NCBI GenBank assembly: GCA_964540815.1
Contig: CAZIOH010000128.1
Location: 1 to 14,291, forward strand
Length of the DNA stretch: 14,291 bases
Source of the DNA: CAZIOH01 sp964540815
GTDB lineage: Bacteria > Myxococcota_A > Polyangia > Fen-1088
Reading direction: 5' to 3'
A program made the position numbers and the translations under genes. Below are positions 9,792 to 14,291 of the stretch, piece by piece (the stretch's first letter is position 1; every line of letters begins with the position of its first letter). The notes beneath the pieces were generated by a model. The model ran no database searches and had not been told where the DNA came from. It worked only from the letters and a program-made list of their open reading frames with translations.

Positions 9792-9894
9792 ACGCTGCGT
9801 CCTCGACTTGCGCCCGCTCCCGCCGCGCGGCGCCCCGGCGCACACGGCCCGGCCCCCCCCCTCGCGCGCCCCTCGCGCAATCGATGCCGGCCCG

Positions 9895-9923
9895 TTGACC
9901 GTCGGTGAGGGGTGGGATAGCGT
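9895..9923 (+). promoter_or_regulatory. Candidate promoter for the envelope protein gene
   Basis: TTGACC (9895-9900, 5 of 6 with the -35 consensus), a 17-nt spacer and TAGCGT (9918-9923, 3 of 6) lie 54 nt before the start of the gene at 9978. The position in the 186-nt divergent region and the good -35 support it; the -10 is poor. Confidence 0.4.
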
Positions 9924-9977
9924 GCGCACCCAGCTTTCCCCTGATCTTCTCCGCTGTTGCGAGGAGGCTTACGAACG

Positions 9978-11471
9978 ATGTTCCCCGACCGCCACCCCGT
10001 CCGCGATTTCCGGCTCGGATTGGTCATTGCTTCGATCGTCGTCACGGGGGCGCTGATGCCGCTCCCAGCCCATGCCGAGGACGACGTCGCCGCCATCCAG
10101 AAGGTCACGGCCCTGAACAAGAAGGCGCTCGACGCCTACAACAACCTGGACTTCGAGGACGCGCGGCGAACCTTGAAGCAGGCCCTCGAGCTGTGCACGG
10201 CCGCCGGGCTCGACAAGCACCCCATCAAGGCGCGGACGCACATCCACATGGGGGTGGTGCTGATCGCCACCAAGCAGCAGGATCTGGGCATCAAGCAGTT
10301 CCGCAAGGCGCTGGAGATCCAGCCGGACATCCAGGTCACACGCTCACTCGCAAATCCGGAGATTCTCAAGGCCTTCGATGAGGCCAGCGAGGGAATGACC
10401 CCGCTCGGGGCGGGCAGCTCCCCGGACGAGGCCCGGGGCGGATCGGGGCGGCCGGCCAGCGCCGGTGGCGTCGGCGTCTCGGCGGACGCGGGCATCCGCC
10501 ACTTCGCCATCACCCGCGGTCGCAAGGGCGCGTCGCTCAGCATCAGCGCCTCGGTGGGGCCGGGGCTGACGGGATTCGAGAAGCTGGTCCTCGCCTACCG
10601 CGCCGAGGGCGCGAGCGACTTCGAAGGACACGACATGCGGGCCACCGGCGACCGGTACGTGGGCGAGATCCCGGCCGAGGCGACCCGGGGCGGCGTGGTC
10701 GACTATTTCATCCAGGCCGAGGCCGCCGACGAGACCCCGGTGGCCACGGCCGGGTCGGAGGCGCGGCCCTACCGGGTGACCCTGTCGGCACGCGTGGCGC
10801 CGGGCGCGGGCGGGGGGGCCAGCAGCGGCGGCGACCAGGATACCGACGAGGCCCCGGTGGTCGGCGGGCGCTTCTACGTCGGCGTGCTCGGCGGCTGGGG
10901 GATAGGATACGCGACCGGCAAGGGCGAGGTGAACGCCTCGAACAAGGTCAACGCCGGCCTGGCTCCGGCCTCGGCAGCCCAGGTCGTCCCGGAGCTCGGA
11001 TATTTCCTGCGCTCGGACTGGCGGCTGTCCGTGCAGATTCGCTACCAGTTCGTCTCGGGCCCCACCTCGCTGTACTTGCAGAAGCTGACCCCGCCACGCA
11101 CGGGGTGCGGCTCGGACAACATCTGTTCTCCCGCCACCTACGCGGCGGCGGTGCTGGCGCGATCGAGCTGGTTCTTCGGCTCGGACAAGCTCCGGCCGTA
11201 CTTCTCCCTGGCGGCGGGAGGCGGCCAGATCCGACACGTCGTGACCTTCGCGCGACCAGCGGGAGGGGGCACCACCGGGTGTGGCTCGAGCGGAAACGCC
11301 CAGTGCGTGGACACCGTCATCTCCGGGCCAATCTTCGCGGGGGCGGGCGGCGGCGTCCTGTACGCGATAACGCCGGTCATCGGGCTGGTGGGTGAGATCG
11401 ACGCTCTGCTCGGCTTTCCAGACTTCACCGCCCACTTCGACTTCGACGCGGGCGTCGCCGCCCGCTTCTGA
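9978..11471 (+). CDS. Putative outer-membrane protein: helical repeats, beta domain, C-terminal barrel
   Basis: 497-residue exported protein of unknown function. A signal peptide ends in LPAHA, with likely cleavage after residue 33. Residues about 34-130 look like helical TPR-type repeats (NLDFEDARRTLKQALEL, QQDLGIKQFRKALEIQP). A beta-rich, Ig-like segment follows (about 160-270). A Gly-rich acidic linker (about 272-293) leads to a region rich in alternating aromatic/hydrophobic strands (about 295-497) ending in the terminal Phe typical of barrels inserted by BamA. Cys pairs C377/C383 and C435/C443 could form small disulfide loops facing outward. The start is ATG 9978 with GAGGAGG at 9961-9967; an in-frame TTG at 9957 would overlap that ribosome site and is unlikely. 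I do not recognise a named family. Confidence 0.8.
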   Translation: MFPDRHPVRDFRLGLVIASIVVTGALMPLPAHAEDDVAAIQKVTALNKKALDAYNNLDFEDARRTLKQALELCTAAGLDKHPIKARTHIHMGVVLIATKQQDLGIKQFRKALEIQPDIQVTRSLANPEILKAFDEASEGMTPLGAGSSPDEARGGSGRPASAGGVGVSADAGIRHFAITRGRKGASLSISASVGPGLTGFEKLVLAYRAEGASDFEGHDMRATGDRYVGEIPAEATRGGVVDYFIQAEAADETPVATAGSEARPYRVTLSARVAPGAGGGASSGGDQDTDEAPVVGGRFYVGVLGGWGIGYATGKGEVNASNKVNAGLAPASAAQVVPELGYFLRSDWRLSVQIRYQFVSGPTSLYLQKLTPPRTGCGSDNICSPATYAAAVLARSSWFFGSDKLRPYFSLAAGGGQIRHVVTFARPAGGGTTGCGSSGNAQCVDTVISGPIFAGAGGGVLYAITPVIGLVGEIDALLGFPDFTAHFDFDAGVAARF

Positions 11472-11505
11472 GCCGCGCCGCCTCCGCTTCCGGTGTTGGC
11501 ACGAG

Positions 11506-11594
11506 CTAGTGCACCGCCGTCGAAATAGCGTCAATACCGAGGCCGGCTCGGATCGTCGGCCGAATATGATGCTATTCCGACGGCGGTGCACTAG
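11506..11594. repeat. 89-bp palindromic element with CTAG at both ends
   Basis: Arms 11506-11529 and 11571-11594 (24 nt each) are inverted repeats with one mismatch (A11523/C11577). A G-T pair and TCA/TGA extend the stem to 28 positions. After an asymmetric internal loop, GGCCG (11541-11545) and CGGCC (11557-11561) form an inner stem. Both ends are CTAG. It lies between two convergent genes, 34 nt after one stop. It could be a miniature transposable element, a REP-like repeat or a shared 3'-end hairpin. There is no T-tract and no coding content. Confidence 0.85.
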
Positions 11595-11607
11595 TCCAGG
11601 GGACTAG
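11591..11607 (-). terminator. 7-bp hairpin overlapping the adenosyltransferase stop
   Basis: CTAGTCC (11591-11597) and GGACTAG (11601-11607) are perfect inverted repeats with a 3-nt loop. The right half covers the stop codon of the minus-strand adenosyltransferase gene. The left half shares CTAG with the larger palindrome, so the two structures compete. It may serve as a 3'-end hairpin; there is no U-tract. Confidence 0.45.
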
Positions 11608-12218
11608 GTCTTCTCGGGCTCCCACAGCGGCTCGGGCTGACCGTAGATCCGCGACGCGTGGCGGCTCATCACGAACAAGGCGTCCGAGAGTCGATTGAGG
11701 TAGGGCAGGTTGAGATCGCCCGCGGGCTCGTGCGCGCCGAGGGTGACGAGGCGGCGCTCGGCACGCCGGCAGACGGTGCGGGCGAGGTGCAGGTAGGCGG
11801 CCACCCAGCCACCGCCGGGCAGGACGAAGCTCCGCAGCTCGGGCAGGGATTCGTTCCAGGCATCCATCTCCTCCTCGAGCCGGGAGATGTGCCGCGCCTC
11901 GATCACGGGACGCGCGGGGTGCCGATCGGCTGGCAACGTGGCGAGATCGCTGCCGAGGTTGAAGAGCTCGTTCTGGATCCGCCGCAGGATGGCGTCGAGC
12001 GCGGCGGCCTCGTCGGGCTCGCCAGAAGCGGACCTGGCGGCTCCGAGGTGAGCCGGCTCGGCGAGGGCCGACCGCACCAGCCCGAGACACGCCGACAGCT
12101 CGTCCACGGTCCCGAACGCCTCGATGCGGTCGTCGTCCTTCTGGACCTTCTGCCCACCCACGAGGCGGGTGTCCCCGGCATCCCCCGTCCGCGTGTAGAT
12201 TCGGTTCAGCCTGATCAT
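11604..12218 (-). CDS. PduO-type cob(I)alamin adenosyltransferase
   Basis: 204-residue enzyme that transfers the adenosyl group of ATP to cob(I)alamin or cob(I)yrinic acid diamide, making adenosylcobalamin in the cytoplasm. PduO/MMAB motifs are TRTGDAGDTRLVGG (about 9-22, ATP-binding), DRIEAFGTVDELSACLG (about 30-46), FVLPGG (about 131-136), RTVCRRAERR (about 146-155) and YLNRLSDALFVMSR (about 172-185). Length is at the family norm. The gene has only a weak ribosome site at ATG 12218, but a promoter directly upstream would start transcription at or next to that ATG. No other cobalamin gene is nearby. It lies 96 nt downstream of the HU gene on the same strand. Confidence 0.94.
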   Translation of the reverse strand: MIRLNRIYTRTGDAGDTRLVGGQKVQKDDDRIEAFGTVDELSACLGLVRSALAEPAHLGAARSASGEPDEAAALDAILRRIQNELFNLGSDLATLPADRHPARPVIEARHISRLEEEMDAWNESLPELRSFVLPGGGWVAAYLHLARTVCRRAERRLVTLGAHEPAGDLNLPYLNRLSDALFVMSRHASRIYGQPEPLWEPEKT

Positions 12219-12224
12219 CCGAGC

Positions 12225-12253
12225 GTTATAGGGGTCGCACCATCGGCAGGCAA
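12225..12253 (-). promoter_or_regulatory. Promoter giving a leaderless adenosyltransferase mRNA
   Basis: On the minus strand TTGCCT (12253-12248), a 17-nt spacer and TATAAC (12230-12225) match the sigma-70 consensus at 4 and 5 of 6. Only 6 nt separate the -10 from ATG 12218, so initiation would fall at the A of the ATG. The lack of a good ribosome site there agrees with a leaderless transcript. Confidence 0.55.
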
Positions 12254-12266
12254 CCCGTTCGGTCGA

Positions 12267-12292
12267 GGCCTCGGGCCGGGAGGTCCGAGGTC
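12267..12292 (-). terminator. Weak dyad downstream of the HU gene
   Basis: CCTCGG (12269-12274) and CCGAGG (12285-12290) form a 6-bp stem with a 10-nt loop, extended by weaker outer pairs. It begins 22 nt after the HU stop and just upstream of the adenosyltransferase promoter. There is no T-tract. Confidence 0.3.
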
Positions 12293-12314
12293 CAAGGCCC
12301 TCATCCGATCGGCG

Positions 12315-12623
12315 CTATGACACCGCGTCCTTGGCCGCCTTGACCGGACGGGCCTTCAGCACCTTGCGGGCGGGCTTGGCCTTGATGGTGATGGCCTCCT
12401 TGGTGAACGGGTTGATCCCCGGGCGCTCCTTGGTGGCCGGCTTCTTGATCACCACGAACTTGGCAAAACCGGGGAGCACGAACACGCCACTCTTCTTGAG
12501 CTCGCGGTGTCCGACATTGGCGAGCGACGCGATCACGCTGGCGACGTCCTTGCGGGCCAGCTTCTCCTTGTGCGCGTTCGCCACGGCCTGAATCACTTGG
12601 GACTTCGTCATCACCTTGGCCAT
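12315..12623 (-). CDS. HU-family nucleoid DNA-binding protein
   Basis: 102-residue HU/IHF-fold protein that should dimerise and bend or compact DNA. The N-terminal helices begin MTKSQVIQAVANAH. The beta-arm region contains SGVFVLPGFAKFVV (about 45-58), and the minor-groove tip has RPGINPFTKE with the intercalating Pro of the family. The C-terminus KVLKARPVKAAKDAVS resembles the usual HU ending. It is about ten residues longer than E. coli HU, partly from the N-terminal MAKV. The start at ATG 12623 is fixed by AAGGAG 6 nt upstream (12635-12630). It is divergent from the methyltransferase gene across a 291-nt region. Confidence 0.95.
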   Translation of the reverse strand: MAKVMTKSQVIQAVANAHKEKLARKDVASVIASLANVGHRELKKSGVFVLPGFAKFVVIKKPATKERPGINPFTKEAITIKAKPARKVLKARPVKAAKDAVS

Positions 12624-12771
12624 TCTGATCTCCTTGAATAGGACGCTCTGCCGTCGGGCCGGATGCCGCGAAAATCGATCGATCCGGCCAGATCACGACG
12701 CGGAGGAATGTAACAAGAAGCTTTCCGGATCGATGAAAAATATGGGAGAAAACCCCCAGAAAATGCGCTGT

Positions 12772-12792
12772 TTGTCCGACACGTTCCGACAA
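12772..12792. promoter_or_regulatory. 21-bp operator-like palindrome between HU and methyltransferase genes
   Basis: TTGTCCGA (12772-12779) and TCCGACAA (12785-12792) are inverted half-sites matching at 7 of 8 positions with a 5-nt spacer. CCGACA is also a direct repeat at 10-bp spacing (12776 and 12786). The element sits 149 nt upstream of the HU start and 122 nt upstream of the methyltransferase start, in an AT-richer patch. This is a typical size for a dimeric repressor site; no regulator is known. Confidence 0.4.
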
Positions 12793-12914
12793 TGTGGTCG
12801 CCTTCAGGCACCGCGCTGCCACCGTGTGATTCACCGAACCGCTCCGGGCTCGGAGGGCGCGCGCCGCGTGGTTGTTCCGCGGTCGTCTCGCAACCAGAGG
12901 AGATCGGTCGCAAC

Positions 12915-13943
12915 ATGAAGGAATCCGCGGCAGTGGGGTCGACACGCACCGGAGGGGCGCGGCTCGGGGCCCGCGCGTCCGCGACGGCTGCGACATCCGG
13001 TCCTGCGCCGCGCCGTGGGGGCGCTCGGTCGGCGGCCTGCACCTTCGCCGCGATCGGACGCGCCGCCGAGATCGCCGCCCCCTTTCTCAAGTGGGTGGGG
13101 GGAAAGCGCTCGGTCTTGCCCGCCATCCTGCCCCTCGTGCCCGGAAGGATAGAGACTTATCACGAGCCGTTCGTCGGCGGTGGCGCGCTCTTCTTCGCGC
13201 TCGCGGCCAGGGGGGCGCGCGCTGGACCGGTTTTTCGGAGAGCCATCCTGTCGGATACCAACGCCGAGCTGATCACCTGCTACACGGCGATTCGCGCCAA
13301 CCCGGCGGACGTGCTGTCCGCGCTCGCCGACCACCGGGGGGGCGAAGAGCATTTCTACCGGGTGCGCGACCAGGAGACCAGCCTGCTGTCGTTGCCGGAG
13401 CGGGCCGCGCGGACCATCTACCTGAACCGCAATGGCTACAACGGGCTCTTTCGGGTCAACCGCTCGGGCAAGTTCAACGTGCCCTTCGGACAACACGCCG
13501 CCCTCAAGACCGTGTCCACCGAGCGCCTGTGGGCGGTCTCGGCGGCGTTGCGCGACGTGACCTTGCGGGTGTGTGATTTCGAGGCGTGCGTGGCCAGCGC
13601 CGGTCCCGGCGACTTCGTCTACTTCGATCCGCCGTACGTGCCGGTCTCGACGAGCGCGTCCTTCACGGCCTACGGGGCCGACGGCTTCCGCGACGCGGAG
13701 CAACGTCGGCTGGCGGCCACCCTGCGCCGCCTCGGCCAGGATCGGGTGCCGGCGTTGCTCTCCAACTCCGACTGTCCGACCACCCGGGCCCTCTACCGCG
13801 GCCTGCCGGTGCAGGTGGTGCGGGTGGCTCGCGCCATCAACTCCGTCGCCTCTGGACGGGGGCGGGTGGCCGAGCTCCTGGTCCGCAACTTCCGCTTTTC
13901 GGCTCGGTCCCGGCTTCCGCGTCGTGCTAATCCAGGCCCATGA
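12915..13943 (+). CDS. Dam-type adenine-N6 DNA methyltransferase (D12 class)
   Basis: 342-residue SAM-dependent methyltransferase of the D12/Dam family, expected to methylate adenine within a short DNA motif. Motifs: PFLKWVGGKR (56-65), SAM-binding HEPFVGGG (83-90), DTNAEL (about 114-119), a RNGYNGLFRVNRSGKFN core and catalytic DPPY (238-241). The order matches alpha-group enzymes such as Dam. The first 55 residues are a low-complexity Ala/Gly/Arg extension. ATG 12915 is chosen because AGAGGAG (12896-12902) precedes it; the open frame extends to ATG 12792, which has no ribosome site and lies in the palindrome. No restriction enzyme gene is in the window, so it may be an orphan. Its TGA overlaps the next ATG by 4 nt. 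GATC specificity is inference. Confidence 0.93.
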   Translation: MKESAAVGSTRTGGARLGARASATAATSGPAPRRGGARSAACTFAAIGRAAEIAAPFLKWVGGKRSVLPAILPLVPGRIETYHEPFVGGGALFFALAARGARAGPVFRRAILSDTNAELITCYTAIRANPADVLSALADHRGGEEHFYRVRDQETSLLSLPERAARTIYLNRNGYNGLFRVNRSGKFNVPFGQHAALKTVSTERLWAVSAALRDVTLRVCDFEACVASAGPGDFVYFDPPYVPVSTSASFTAYGADGFRDAEQRRLAATLRRLGQDRVPALLSNSDCPTTRALYRGLPVQVVRVARAINSVASGRGRVAELLVRNFRFSARSRLPRRANPGP

Positions 13944-14236
13944 GCAAGTCGCCGCCAGCCACCTCCGGTCCCGCGCCTTCGAACCTCGACGCCCTCCAGA
14001 GCGCGCATGAAGCCCGGCTGCAGGCCCTGGTGGCAGAGCTCGGCGGAGCGGGGGCCGAGTCGGATCACGCGCTGGCGCGCGCGCTCATCCACCGGGGCGT
14101 GCACCTGGCCGCCGAGCGACGCCCGACCGAGTTCTGCGCCCTCGCGACCTACCTCGCGGAGATGATCGCGCACGTGCACGGGCTCATGCACGGCCAGGAT
14201 CCGAAGAGCAGCCGGCACTCGGAATCCGTCCACTGA
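13940..14236 (+). CDS. Small protein of unknown function coupled to the methyltransferase
   Basis: 98-residue protein I do not recognise. The ATG overlaps the methyltransferase stop (ATGA), implying one transcript and translational coupling. After a Pro/Ser-rich N-terminus (1-15) it is predicted helical, with AHEARLQALVAEL (about 22-34) and a His-rich C-terminal half (MIAHVHGLMHGQD). It has no signal peptide or membrane segment. High GC at third positions supports real coding. It could be a partner of the methyltransferase; a longer open frame on the opposite strand (13793-14278) is judged a shadow. Confidence 0.72.
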   Translation: MSKSPPATSGPAPSNLDALQSAHEARLQALVAELGGAGAESDHALARALIHRGVHLAAERRPTEFCALATYLAEMIAHVHGLMHGQDPKSSRHSESVH

Positions 14237-14237
14237 T

Positions 14238-14276
14238 GCGCCTTCGGCGCTCGCGGGGGGCCGGGGACGGCCCCCC
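14238..14276 (+). terminator. Tandem GC hairpins after the methyltransferase operon
   Basis: GCGCC/GGCGC (14238-14242 and 14246-14250, 3-nt loop) is followed by a 9-bp perfect stem, GGGGGGCCG (14255-14263) with CGGCCCCCC (14268-14276), loop GGGA. They begin 2 nt after the stop. No T-tract follows, so termination may rely on hairpin strength or Rho. Confidence 0.55.
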
Positions 14277-14291
14277 ACGTACCTGCGCCTT

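Noticed and set aside
9957..9977. TTG start for the envelope protein
   Set aside because: It would overlap the GAGGAGG ribosome site and spoil the signal peptide N-terminus; ATG 9978 is better placed.
10344..11591. 415-codon minus-strand frame across the envelope protein gene
   Set aside because: Arg/His-rich shadow composition, and it runs through the palindrome; the plus-strand gene has a signal peptide and ribosome site.
12792..12914. Upstream methyltransferase start at 12792
   Set aside because: No ribosome site and it lies within the palindrome; ATG 12915 has AGAGGAG upstream.

Overview
The window looks like chromosomal DNA of a high-GC deltaproteobacterium-grade organism, most likely Myxococcota. 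The strongest pointer is an adjacent mglB-mglA pair. MglA keeps the family's hallmark residues (T78 in the PM3 motif, R53, Q82, NKRD 141-144), and MglB has the 159-residue length and DIDNLF tail I recall from Myxococcus. No tRNA, rRNA, CRISPR array, transposase or prophage gene was seen. Identifications rest on reading motifs and on family knowledge; no database search was made.

Region 1 (about 100-3841, minus strand): clpB followed by a zinc-finger-less J-domain co-chaperone, a protein-disaggregation pair. Region 2 (4010-6416, plus): dnaX and recR, 22 nt apart, with the usual intervening ybaB missing. DnaX carries a Pro/Ser-rich linker encoded by a strongly C-rich tract. Region 3 (6522-7794, plus): a likely promoter, then mglB and mglA, the GAP/GTPase polarity switch, with a hairpin between them. 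Region 4 (7824-9791, minus): a membrane-anchored S8 subtilase with an unusual hydrophobic C-terminal domain. Region 5 (9978-11471, plus, divergent from the protease): a secreted or outer-membrane protein with helical repeats, a beta-rich domain and a putative C-terminal barrel. Region 6 (11506-11607): a long palindromic element with CTAG at both ends, between convergent genes. Region 7 (11604-12623, minus): a PduO-type corrinoid adenosyltransferase with its own, probably leaderless, promoter, and an HU-family DNA-binding protein. Region 8 (12915-14236, plus): a Dam-type adenine methyltransferase overlapping a small unknown gene by ATGA, followed by tandem hairpins.

Functionally the window mixes housekeeping (proteostasis, clamp loading, recombination repair, cobalamin activation, nucleoid structure) with lineage-typical functions (MglBA polarity, envelope proteins). 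I see no coherent new multi-gene system. The observations most worth following are the 89-bp CTAG-ended palindrome, the protease with a multi-pass C-terminus, the HU/methyltransferase divergent region, and the hairpin separating mglB from mglA. All genes share high GC at third codon positions, and nothing stands out as recently acquired except possibly the palindrome.
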